Source: Flammula alnicola
Taxonomy: Eukaryota; Basidiomycota; Agaricomycetes; Agaricales; Strophariaceae
Direction: 5' to 3'
NCBI GenBank assembly: GCA_015499995.1
Contig: JADNRV010000756.1
Location: 1-14,335, forward strand
DNA: 14,335 nucleotides
In this document: piece after piece, positions 1 to 8,900 of the stretch
How the letters are laid out: each line of letters starts with the position of its first letter
Position numbering within the stretch: position 1 is the stretch's first letter
The notes under the pieces: generated by a model
Seen by the model: only the letters and a program-made list of their open reading frames with translations
The model's database searches: none
What the model was told of the DNA's origin: nothing
Position numbers and translations under genes: made by a program

Positions 1-1059
1 ACCGATTTTAAAGTTCGTCGGTATTCGTTCCAGCATACCAATCAACCTCTCAAACGGAAATGTCCACCATCCATGAACTGGGCCGAACCGACGAAGATAT
101 TCATGCAAGTGTAACGCCATGTGATGATTTGCACGAAACCGATATTGAGGAAAGAGCTTCTTGATGCTTTCCATATACGCCTTCATGTGGATAAGATACG
201 CAGGCAGGAGAAGTGGTGCGGGAGGATGCCAGAACAACAGCCGAGATGAGCGAGATGGTAACGTCCAAAATCTCCTGGCATTTTTGCGACCGCCGGTCAT
301 TAGAATCAAGGACACCCAGAGTCGGATCAGCGAAAGTGGAAGGTAGGTGATGCCCAGCGTCCTCCATTGGTCTGCCTTGAGTTTTCCATGTGCGGCACTT
401 CCTAGATTCGACGGAACTGAAGTAACCCATGTCGGCGTTGAGAATTTGATTCAGCTCCTGATCCGTTAGCACTTGTCCGAGCCGCGTCGACATATTGGCA
501 CCCACGTCACGGTACTCGATCTGATCAAAACGCTATTTGGCCGACAATTAAAATGGAGATCCTGAAGAGAAGAATGTAACACACCCAATAAAGCAGATCT
601 TCACAACATGTGGCCTTGGAATGAACAGCGTGTCCTGCGTCATTCAGAAACACCTTTTCCTCGTCGACGTCAAGCATTTCACATGCAAATGTAAGAGAGC
701 GATGATGGAATCTCTCATTAGCTTCTTTTTGACAGCTTCTGCGGAAGCTTCAATTGAGTCGTTTAGAGGCTATTGCAACATTTTTTGCAAGGTCGCAAGA
801 GACTTCCGTTCAGCATTCGTAAAAGTCACTAGGCGGATCGGGGAATTCGACAGGAACAACAGCGCCCTCCGCGGTCTCCCCGCCCAACTCCTATGATGTT
901 ATGGAAATGCTCTGTGATGAGCCCAAGGAAGAGGTTGTGCATCGCATCCACAACAATGCATTGGGCCATGTCAAAGTACGGAAGACCGCTGACAGCGAGG
1001 ACGAGGGGCAGTGTTCGGGACGTTGGACGGGGGTGCGAAGGCGGAGGGTGTGCATTCAC
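1..1059 (-). pseudogene. Degenerate Tnp2/CACTA-type transposase, partial
   Basis: Remnant of a basidiomycete Tnp2-family (CACTA-like) DNA transposase, running off the left edge. Read on the minus strand, 1030-900 encodes GLPYFDMAQCIVVDAMHNLF, the DPMHN-like block typical of the family. Then 410-300 encodes AAHGKLKADQWRTLGITYLP. Then 200-1 encodes HLHEYLRRFGPVHGWWTFPF followed by ERLIGMLERIPTN, the usual GPxHxWWxFPFERxIG block. The blocks are in the normal family order but not in one frame. The frame changes near 400-415, near 275 and again near 205, where ILDVTISLISAVVLASSR in a second frame fits better. The stretch 505-830 has no clear coding. The gene is therefore broken; family assignment is from remembered motifs. 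Confidence 0.8.
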
Positions 1060-1392
1060 GTTGCCGCCGTTTCATGTGTCGATGAGCCTGCAAGTGCAAA
1101 AAGGTATGTAAGCACTGCATCAGGATATGTACGTAGGGAGATTGGCTTACCGGCTGCCTCGACGACGGGTGCATAGCTTCGTTAGCAGGTCCGACTCTCC
1201 TTGCCTGATCGCTCCTCCATCTGTGTCGTTGCGGTTAAGATGGGGCTCTCGTCACGCTCTAGCTGATGAAAAATGACCGGTAAGTAGGGTATAGCGGAGC
1301 GGAGACAGTGTTGATGACATTTTGGCAGCTTCCAGACATGTAAGGGCGTCTCGACGAGGGGACAGGGTATTATGGGTATGGTACGTCATCGT
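1060..1392. other. Intergenic or decayed transposon sequence
   Basis: No convincing coding sequence. It lies upstream of the Tnp2 remnant and may hold its lost 5' part, but I recognise no motif on either strand. Confidence 0.4.
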
Positions 1393-2233
1393 CGCGTCCC
1401 TCCATTGTTGCTGGCACTGACATTGCGCGCGTTTGATCGATCTTGCTTAGCGTTGGCCGTACACGACCTGTGGTGTAAAGCGATGGCGGTAGGTTGTAAT
1501 TTGGGGGGTAGATTGGCATGGATGACTTGTGCCGTTCCTATTTCAGTCTCGGGCAATGCATGGACGGTGTTGAGAGATGGGTAGGGGATGGGTCTGATAC
1601 GAGGTATGTCGCAAAACGGGGTCGCATCTGGCGTCTCGTTTCGTCATTATCCCCACCCTCCTGCTGCTCACATACGCAACAGACGACGACAGTCCAGCGA
1701 TGCCGCAATGATGGGTGCACTGACGACAACGCCACAGCTGCGGGTGAAACAATGACGATGCCACCACGACGACGGCCAAGTGACGACGACGAGCAGCAGC
1801 AATAGCGACTGCTGCTGCTGTTTCGATACGCAGGCGAGATCCGGCCCACAGGAGGTGCAGCGTTGGCATTGTTGGAGTTGTTTTTGCCAAGCCCGAGTTT
1901 CCACTTGGCCGGCTTCTTGGTCACAGGCGGAGGAGCAGGTGCAGGTGCAGCGCCGATACTGGCAGGAGGAGAAGGACGCGGCGGAGAAATAGGATGGGAT
2001 AAAAGCGGTGTAGGAAGTGCGTTGATTGACACTGGCTCGAACGGCTTTTTGGAGGGCACACAGCAATGGACGCAGATGTTGCTGTAACTGTAATGTGATA
2101 AAACTGTCAGTAAACGAATAATAGATAATATAGAAACCTTTGCTTACTGCTTTGTTGTGCTTTGCTGCAGTCAGAATCGGTATCGGTATCGTCCCTGGCA
2201 TGAGTAACGAGCCCAACGTTCCAATCAAGTTTC
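1393..2233 (-). pseudogene. Unidentified gene fragment with at least one intron, possibly Helitron cargo
   Basis: On the minus strand an acidic, serine-rich stretch (VTHARDDTDTDSDCSKAQQS, about 2210-2148) ends at a good donor GTAAGC. A polypyrimidine/CTGAC tract follows, then a TTACAG acceptor near 2080. The next exon (about 2077-1830) encodes SKKPFEPVSINALP, a long proline/alanine-rich segment and KKPAKWKLGLGKNNSN. Lysine- and tryptophan-containing WKLxxGK segments like this occur in uncharacterised Agaricomycete proteins, but I cannot name the family. After PPVGRISPAYR the frame dissolves into a trinucleotide-repeat zone. Farther on, a 54-codon open stretch (about 1556-1393, LPPKLQPTAIALHHRSCTAN) could be another exon. 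No start or stop can be assigned. The fragment lies just inside the Helitron end at 2462. Confidence 0.45.
1676..1835. repeat. Degenerate trinucleotide repeat zone (GAC/ACG/CAG/CTG)
   Basis: Several short runs of triplets (ACGACGACG, GACGACGACGAGCAGCAGCA, CTGCTGCTGCTG) interrupt the gene fragment. All three minus-strand frames give low-complexity Ser, Val/Leu or Ala/Arg runs. This makes long apparent reading frames here unreliable as evidence of coding. Confidence 0.6.
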
Positions 2234-2435
2234 AATAGCTACTCGTGGGAGATTTGGGACACATGGGATGCAAACATGCAAACTCTCGCGCGACTTCATT
2301 TCAGCCATCGGTTCACTTGAGCAGATTGAGCTATTCAATCTATCTTTCGTTGTGATTGGCTATTTCTTTCCGGGGACAAAGACAAAGACATATTTTGATT
2401 GGCTGCGGCATATTCATACTCCGATTCAGCAAGCA

Positions 2436-2463
2436 CCCGTGCAAAGCACGGGCACGCGCTAGT
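2436..2463 (+). mobile_element. Helitron 3' terminus (hairpin + CTAG, inserted before T)
   Basis: CCCGTGC (2436-2442), loop AAA and GCACGGG (2446-2452) form a perfect 7-bp hairpin. After a 6-nt spacer comes CTAG (2459-2462) and then T (2463). A GC-rich hairpin a few bases before a CTRR end with a following T is the established 3' signature of Helitrons. The element therefore lies to the left on the plus strand. I could not identify the 5' TC end, nor any Rep/helicase gene, so it is probably non-autonomous or its left part is lost. Confidence 0.7.
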
Positions 2464-2472
2464 ATTAAATAT

Positions 2473-2518
2473 TACGTATCCGCCAACTTGGCGGGGGCAA
2501 GGCTCGCTTCACCATCCT
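2473..2518 (+). repeat. 46-bp dispersed repeat, copy 1
   Basis: Begins TACGTATCCGCCAACTTGGC and matches 13693-13738 in the same orientation with about four or five mismatches. It contains a compact palindrome (CCGCCAA, one base, TTGGCGG). It starts 10 bp after the Helitron end. Function unknown; most likely a terminal piece of a short interspersed element. Confidence 0.75.
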
Positions 2519-3098
2519 CCATGTGAGAGTTCCCGCCGGCCCGGGGCGTCGGGTGAAACCGCCGGACGTCCCAGCCATGATTTTGTCGTGGTCCAAAACT
2601 CTAAAGATATGATGATTTTCGTAAATTTTCTTAGATAAAGTGTATCTACTACTTCAAACCTACCAAGATGCTGAACGATTTGAGGATACACTCAGGGATG
2701 AGTAAGATATGGGAGACTTAAGAAAGTTACTGATAGCCATTTACGTGTTTTGATTTGTCCTTGTTTGTCCGGGCCTTTCACCCTTAGCCAAAGATTGCTC
2801 GCTGCGCTCGCAATGAAGATACTTGTATCTACATAGCAGAGACTAAGAAATACGAGAGAGTCTGTAATTATGCCAGGGGTATGTTGTGTAACATGTGCTA
2901 CTGAGAGCTACAGGAAATGGCACGGTCTTCTGGGAACTCTGTACTCTGGGCGGGCGCAACATAGCTTTTCGGTGTTTCCTGATAGGCTGGAGTTACCTAG
3001 GATTTGTGCAATTGACCGCGAGAAGCAACGCATAGGGAGTCGCGCATAGATTCGTGTACAATAATAGAAATAGCTGCAGGACTACGAATGCGAATCAT
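2519..3098. other. Intergenic, no gene seen
   Basis: No coding stretch with splice signals or recognisable motifs. It contains the short repeat at 2776-2814 and a small palindrome AGATACTTGTATCT at about 2817-2830. Confidence 0.5.
2776..2814 (+). repeat. Partial copy of the TCACCCTTAG/GCTCGC dispersed repeat
   Basis: Contains TTTCACCCTTAG and GCTCGCTGCGCTCGCAA, matching the first part of the longer copies at 5177-5316 and 14075-14237 (which read GCTCGCTTCGCTCGCAA). Divergent and truncated. Together with the 46-bp repeat about 300 bp to its left it mirrors the order seen at 13693-14237. Confidence 0.55.
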
Positions 3099-3577
3099 CT
3101 AGCTAAATTTGTACTTACTAAAGGTGGGCATGAAGAACAGAAAAACGGACGACATACCAAATATCCTCGAGGCCGTACTGACGTTCCGCGTCCGATAGCG
3201 TCATCCCTCTCCAGCGGCTATCCTTGGCGTCCATCTCCTTTCGCTGGAATGTCGGGGGCTTGCAGCCATCCGGATATAGGTGAACCCCGCCTAGGTAAGG
3301 GCCGTTCCCCGGTGCGAAAACGCGCGCGGTATATCGATCGTCCTTGTGAAGGCTGGAACTTTAACCGGGTGTCAGAAGAGTACAGTACGCGTGCTGGAAA
3401 TAGAACGTACCAAATTACCATCGTCCCCTCGGAACCCAAACTTCCCTCCGCCTGCAAGGCACGGACCGCCCGAGACGCTTCCGATTTGAGCAGCGACCTG
3501 TCCTTTTGATGTTTCGGCAAGTACATCTTGAACATCTTGACTTTGAAACCGATGTATTGGACGAAAGAAGGGCGCAT
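3099..3577 (-). CDS. Small spliced gene of unknown function, about 126 aa
   Basis: I do not recognise the product. Exon 1 (3577-3411) starts MRPSFVQYIGFKVKMFKMYL and is basic. A 58-nt intron (3410-3353; donor GTACGT, acceptor TTCCAG, with a CTGAC branch-like site) joins in frame to exon 2 (3352-3158). Exon 2 encodes a hydrophilic stretch including LHKDDRYTARVFAPGNGPYL, GGVHLYPDGCKPPTFQRKEM and MTLSDAERQYGLEDI. A second intron (3157-3118, only 40 nt, donor GTATGT, acceptor TTTAG) would lead to a short last exon ending at TAG 3101-3099. If it is not spliced, the frame ends at TAG 3120-3118. No signal peptide or membrane helix is visible. Clean splicing and the absence of lesions suggest it is intact, but a longer gene fragment cannot be excluded. 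An upstream in-frame ATG at 3646 lies in the tandem repeat and is less likely as the start. Confidence 0.5.
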
Positions 3578-3621
3578 GGTTGGGCGAAATGACGTCGGTG
3601 GTTGGTGAAAGGTTGTAGAGT

Positions 3622-3738
3622 GCAAGTTGTAGAACGACAGAGTCAAATAGAGATATTGCTAGGAGTTGCAGAACGACAGAGTCAAATAGAGATATTGCTA
3701 GGAGTTGCAGAACGACAGAGTCAAACAGAGATATTGCT
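3622..3738 (+). repeat. Tandem repeat, 39 bp x 3
   Basis: Three head-to-tail units built around GAACGACAGAGTCAAATAGA followed by GATATTGCT. The second and third units are almost identical; the first differs at its left end. It lies about 45 bp upstream of the small minus-strand gene, in its probable 5' flank. Confidence 0.9.
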
Positions 3739-3953
3739 TATGTCGTCGACAACTTAACCAGTGGCCTACAGGTTGTAACCTCAAGCGCTTAGTTCATTCT
3801 CTAGTACTAAACAATTAAATGAACGCGCTTCTTCGGATACCTGACAGTAAGAAAGCTATGTTTTAAATATATTGAGAATTGCCATATATATCTTATGTTG
3901 GACTGTCAACGCAGGGCTTTAAGGTCAGTGTCCTTCAAGGATCCTGGACGACA

Positions 3954-4071
3954 CTACGGCATTTGCGAGCGCTTATAATACACAGCCACCTCGCGTGGCC
4001 AGAAAATGATGTCACCGAGACTGATCAGCACGCCGATCAAACCCATAATTGTTAAGAACCACCGTGGGATT
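3954..4071 (-). pseudogene. C-terminal exon of an unidentified membrane protein
   Basis: After an AACAG acceptor at 4072, a 39-codon minus-strand stretch encodes IPRWFLTIMGLIGVLISLGD then IIFWPREVAVYYKRSQMP and a TAG stop (3956-3954). It has one clear transmembrane helix followed by a basic tail, as expected for the cytosolic C-terminus of a membrane protein. The open frame continues leftward in the protein (PLWSLRNR) only to a TGA. No upstream exon can be joined with confidence, so I treat it as a gene remnant. The family is unknown to me. Confidence 0.4.
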
Positions 4072-4403
4072 CTGTTCCTCAGGGACCACAGGGGTCAAGA
4101 AGTTACTATCACTTGCGGTACCGTTGGGATCGCTTTCTTTTTCCGAAGCTACCTCGATCAACAAACACGATTTATCAATGTTTTACAATCGGCTCTCCGC
4201 TATTGCGATTGCAGTCGACCTGGATATCAACGAATGTGATGACCGAACGTTGAAGGCGCGCAATTATATTCCACTTGCGAACGCGGATGGTACGATGCGC
4301 TTTGCTATTTTTACGCGGAGTCACTCGTTGATCTATGATCTTGATGATCGCCCGCGGCGTCAAACCGAACTTTGCCGCTGAAGGGAGTCCCTTATCAGAC
4401 GTT
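4072..4403. other. Possible coding remnants on either strand, unresolved
   Basis: Two competing open stretches exist. On the plus strand, about 4180-4381 reads ARNYIPLANADGTMRFAIF and more. On the minus strand, about 4399-4175 reads SAAKFGLTPRAIIKIIDQRV and more. Both have protein-like composition; neither has a clear start, splice sites or a family I recognise. It might belong to the membrane-protein remnant at 3954-4071. Confidence 0.25.
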
Positions 4404-4450
4404 TATCGCGTGCTCATCGACACGCTTGTCGACACGATGAGCGAGGCGAT
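4404..4450. repeat. Long inverted repeat (hairpin/cruciform)
   Basis: GCTCATCG (4412-4419) and CGATGAGC (4435-4442) are perfect 8-bp arms around a 15-nt loop. The pairing continues outward with a few mismatches (ATCGC on the left, GGCGAT on the right). It sits exactly at the left edge of the AT-rich block. Confidence 0.7.
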
Positions 4451-4860
4451 GACTGTTTCTTGACCTGTTTCTTAGGCAAACATAACATATTTTTTTTGTA
4501 CCTGTAACTTTACAATATATAAAACCTGTTTTTCATAGATGTATCTATAACATAAAGAAGATCTGTATTGAAAACAAAAGCTTTCATAAATAGCTTACCT
4601 GTTTCTCTAAAAAAAAAACAAAGAAACATGTCACATATTTTATTTTGAAACATTAGGCAAACATTAGTCCTGTTTTGATGATGTTTTGAAAAGAAATTTT
4701 ATAATAAAATGCGACATATAAATTACCGAAACAGTTTAAAAACAGGTCTTCTATTTTTAATTATTTTCTTTGTCAAACGTCTTACCTGTTTTCCTTCCAA
4801 ACATGAATAAAAATCCATCAGTGATTTCTTTTTGGTGCTGTTTCTTGAAAAAAAAAAGTG
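4451..4860. other. AT-rich block with scattered ACCTGTTT motifs
   Basis: Composition changes abruptly to strongly AT-rich with A and T homopolymers. ACCTGTTT occurs at 4463, 4524, 4597 and 4784, a TCCTGTTT variant at 4668 and the inverted form AAACAGGT at 4740. Most are about 60-73 bp apart. TTAGGCAAACAT occurs twice (near 4472 and 4654). No coding sequence. It may be a decayed small transposable element or an AT-rich spacer. Confidence 0.5.
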
Positions 4861-5176
4861 TCGGTGCCAGCAGTGATGGTACACGCTTCGGTACCAGGAG
4901 GTGCGTGGGCAATCTGATGATGACATCGTCAGCCTATGCCAACCCCAAAGGATGTTTATGATGATAAAGATCCCGAAGGCTGTAAAGATAACATGAGCCT
5001 CGACGGTGAGAGAAAGGGAGCAGCGACAGAGTCGAAGCAACCCTAACACGCGAAAGAAGCGCGCTCGCGCCGACATTGCGGAAACACAATGCTCGCAAGA
5101 TGTGAAATGTAGGGAAATTCACTATATCAGCCACTTTTGACGCAGTATCAAATCTAGCAGGAAAGTGCTCTTCGAG
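4861..5176. other. Intergenic, no gene seen
   Basis: Open stretches on the minus strand here show no motif, no convincing intron and no agreement with a known family. Nothing else is visible. Confidence 0.4.
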
Positions 5177-5316
5177 CCGTTCCATTCACCCTCAGAGAAG
5201 GGATGCTCGCTTCGCTCGCAAATAGACAACAAAATCCACTTCATAGTCCTCGGAGCAATCCAGAGGGCGATCGTGGTTGAACGTTGAACGAAGATTGCCC
5301 GCTGTTTGGCTCAACC
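5177..5316 (+). repeat. Dispersed repeat, copy A (140 bp)
   Basis: Runs from CCGTTCCATTCACCCT to GCCCGCTGTTTGGCTCAACC and is nearly identical to 14075-14237 in the same orientation. Copy B has about 23 extra bases (a GGCCTGA duplication and GGGAGAAAGAAAG) before the shared ACGAAGATTGCC. It contains the hairpin motif GTCCTCGGAGCAATCCAGAG at 5246-5267. No coding potential. Confidence 0.9.
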
Positions 5317-5489
5317 ATCTTGCACAAACAACAACTACGCCTTTGAATTCGATTGACCTTTCTCCTCCAAGTCCCCACCCACCGTTACACCCACCCCGTA
5401 ATTCCCTTTTTGCCCCGTCATTTGGCGTCGGCGAAGGTTTTTTCTTGTTGATTTTTCATTACTTACCGTTTTCATCTTTTACAGCCACC

Positions 5490-5644
5490 CACCGCTGTCG
5501 CCCACCGACAAACGATCTCTCTAGTACTGATACATTGGGATCGTTTGCGGGCCTTGGACCGTTCCACCACCACACCGTTGTCGCCCACCGACACGCGATC
5601 TCTCGAACTTGATACATTGGGGTCGTTTTCGGGCCCTGGACTGT
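5490..5644 (+). repeat. Direct duplication, about 72 bp x 2
   Basis: Units at 5490-5561 and 5573-5644 share CACCGYTGTCGCCCACCGAC, GATCTCTC, GATACATTGGG and GGGCC(T/C)TGGAC. They are separated by 11 bp and diverge by roughly a fifth, so the duplication is not recent. Confidence 0.8.
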
Positions 5645-5722
5645 CTTTCAGAACTGTTGCACTGCTTGCGTTCAATCGGTATTCTATCCCCACTTCTGCC
5701 GCAGTTCATCTACCTCTGCCCG

Positions 5723-5787
5723 AGCACACTCTCTCAACCCACCACAGTGAGCAGACACCCCCACACTCGCTTGCACCTCACCACACT
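5723..5787 (+). repeat. Candidate left inverted end of the MULE-like element
   Basis: Ordered landmarks AGCACAC (5723-5729), CCACA, CCACACTCG and CCTCACCACACT (5776-5787) recur as the reverse complement at 10181-10258, on the other side of the transposase-like gene. The longest exact match is 12 bp. The sequence is C/A-rich, so chance is possible. Confidence 0.35.
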
Positions 5788-5905
5788 TAGTTGGACTTAG
5801 ATACTTTGAATGTCGTAGAAGAAATCAGTCGGATTTAAAACGTTCAGTATATAATAGATTTAGACTACATTAATTGTGAAAATACTACGTATCAAATATA
5901 GTCTT

Positions 5906-8900
5906 TTACATAGAGTTCGCGTCAAAAAAATACACGAAGTTCACGTCAAAAAGATTAGAGCTCGTGTTGAAAGGAAGGTTGGCGAATGATGTGTCCATCC
6001 AGTCACTCTGGAGCATTGCCAGAAAGCCGCCGGCAGGGAGGTCAAGGTTCGAATAATCGAATGCCGGAATCTCATTTATGACAGCTTTTGACTGGAAGCC
6101 TGCCAACCCATTGAAGTTGGTCGACTCATGAGTTTGATTGAACAAATTTGTGTGCTGTCATTTCGCCGAATGGCTCTTGATGTAAGACTGGCCAATCGGA
6201 AGGAACTATTTTGAACATTAATAAAAAGAGCTCGAACAGATGAATATAAGCAAACCCACCATTCATGTCACAACCCATTTGATCGGTGACCGGTGACCAT
6301 CCCCGTCTTGGGCTGCAAATCATTAGCTATCACCATTGGTGAAGCTACAAGAGCTTGAGGTGTTGAAGAAACGGCACAACGGCAGCCACTGTTTTATTCG
6401 CAGAACATAAGAGCGAGAATATTGACATAGTTCAATACACGCACCTTCCTTCTGCCTTGTCGCTACCTGCACAGCATCTTTCGCATTCAACTGCTTTGAG
6501 GACCCAGTAACCCGTCCGCTCGAGCTTGATTCTGCTTTCACAACTCTTCTCTTTGGCTTCGCTGCAGTAATCTGGGATTTTTTCGCCTTGAGTTCCTTCA
6601 AACGTGCTGTACTTTCCTTGACGTCCTGGTTGACCGAGTCGAGGGCGGCATCACATTCTGTCTCCTTGATTTTCTTTGTAGCATTTCTTGCGCGAGCTAC
6701 ACCCCTTTTCATGCGTGAGTATGTGTCTTTGCTTTTTTGAACACCAGAGGCGAGCTTTTCCTTGAGTTCAGCTGCAGTGCGTCGGTCCAACTCTCGAGCA
6801 CTAAAGAGAAGAATAAAGATAAGATCGGATAGACATTTGAAGAAACGGGCTCACGTCAGAATTGCTTCGACAAGAGAAAGTTTGATACCAGCATTAATAT
6901 TCGTGTAGTGATGCTGACTTTCATTGAGGTTGGTGGTCGAATCAGTGATGTCCCAGTGGTCGGGGGCGATCTTCGACAGAGGCTCGATGAGAGAAGGAAG
7001 GACCCATTTATTATTGAGCTTGTGCTGCCACCAGTCTACCAACTATGAGCCACACATCTAGAATCGATAAGACATACCTGAAACCTCCTTAATTCCCAGC
7101 TCTTCAATCCATTTCGTGAACTCGTCAACTTCCTCCTGTGACCTGAGATGAAGGAAGTTCATGACGCGCTTGAGTTGGTCTTCTGAGACATGGTTTCAGG
7201 CCTTGAACCCCCCTGCACCGATCTATTAATTCTGCTGAAAGATAGTGATAGAATATGAACTAACCGCTTTGAATGAATATAGCATACGCGAACGAAATAC
7301 TCAATGATCTCCTCTGCAGTTGTCGTGGCATCGATCTTGCTGAATTCGGGCTCGTTAGATGGCAAAAAGTGATCTCCGGCTCCAAGTGCCTGAGCAAGTT
7401 CCATGTCGGCTCTAATGGTGAGGAGGGTGCCATCCTTGCACAGGCGCTTGAGGCGAATCTTTTGACCAGTCGCAGTTTCCGTCGGAGTGGTTAGAGTACA
7501 CGCGTGCAATCGTTAAAGCTGAAATTTAACAGAAAAGATTAGGTTAGAACTTAGATTCTTTACGACATTGAAATCCAGCACACACCTTCTTTCGTCTCTT
7601 CTTCCCATATTACAACCTCCGAGTCCCATTCCTTCAATTCGCCCACAGTTCGCTTGAAGGTTGTATCAACTTGAAGTGTTTTCGTCTTGTGGATATGCGA
7701 AAGTAAAAAGGGTTCGGCAGTAACAATGATTGTGCCGCCATTCGGAAGTCTCTTGAGACCGTGGACATACCGCTCCTCGATAGGTTTCTTGAGATCCTCC
7801 TGGAGCAAGTGCATGACACCTGGGCAGAGCAGTGTCTGTCAATCACAGACCTTCGTTCGAGATCGTGGAATCAATTAACCTTCAAGGCCAGTTCCGTGAG
7901 GAAAGGCCTTCTTTTTCTCCTTGACGCGAGAGTTTGCGAGAGCCGGAGCGAGAAGCGAGGATGTTTTGTCTCCGAGAATGAGCTTGGTGCTTTTAGCTTG
8001 AAAAATTCTTGTTAGAAACAAGCTATACAAAAGAAAACGAAACCTGACCATTCTCGACAGACAGAACCGTGCTACCAACAATTCCGGCTGCCCGGATACA
8101 TTTCTGATACATTTCTTTGATCATCTTTGATGCTTTGGTTGCAGGCAAGATAGGATGGCTGTGTCCATGTTGATTCGGCCCTACGAGTGCCTTACGAATG
8201 GTGGGGTCGAGAGGCACGTAAATAGTGCGAGAAGTAGGGCATTGGTGTCGGACCATTTTCGCTTGCTTTCCGTCTCCAGTATGCGGATATTCTAAGGTTC
8301 ACAATGTCTCAGAGTCAGAATTGACGGAAATCGAAACAGAAAACAATGAGAACATACTGCATTTCTTAAGTTTACCACCAATATGAGCTGGGGGGACCCG
8401 GCTACATGCTTGCGGAGAATCAAAGTTCTCGAGGCTGCGCCCAGAAAACAGGTCAATGAGGTGCTGCTCATTGACGGAATCGGGGATCGATGCTTGACTG
8501 TGTTCTTTTCGAATTCTTTCGATAGGCCAGAACAGGAAACAAAATATTGTTTGCCGTTGATAGATTCGTTCTACAGGGTTGAAATTTAAACATGAAAAGA
8601 AAGCAAGAGAGTGACGGATTAGCTAGCTTACTTTTGCAAATTTCTTGAGGGCTGGAGTTCCGTTGCAGGGTTGCCCTTCGTCGGTCTTTGCAGTGCACGG
8701 ACGAGCATGACAGATGGCAAAGAATCTTGAATTTAAGCTTGAATAAATCCTACGAGGAAAGGAAGAAAGAAACACGCACATCAAGACCTTTTTTCCAGGT
8801 GAGTCGGCTTGTGACAGGCGAGACAATCTGGGCATGAATGATATTTTCGAGCTCATTCGGATTGAGCTCAAACCTTTGCGTATCAATCAAATCCTCATCA

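Larger units (their letters stand above)
5317..5905. other. C-rich spacer downstream of the MULE-like pseudogene
   Basis: Pyrimidine-rich plus strand with many CCACCC and CACAC runs. The open frames are low-complexity and overlap each other on both strands, so none is called. It contains the 72-bp duplication and the left candidate inverted end described separately. Confidence 0.5.

Noticed and set aside
1668..2228. 186-codon open frame on the minus strand
   Set aside because: It reads through a well-formed intron (GTAAGC ... TTACAG) and a trinucleotide-repeat zone. The neighbouring frame with KKPAKWKLGLGK is the protein-like one.
2509..2691. 60-codon minus-strand open frame
   Set aside because: It starts and ends in repeat-derived sequence with no motif or introns.
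5277..5800. Several overlapping open frames on both strands
   Set aside because: They come from C-rich low complexity and the 72-bp duplication; no motif or splice signal supports them.
6040..6062. GGTTCGAATAA resembling a tRNA B box
   Set aside because: It lies inside the last exon of the MULE-like gene and no cloverleaf or A box can be drawn around it.
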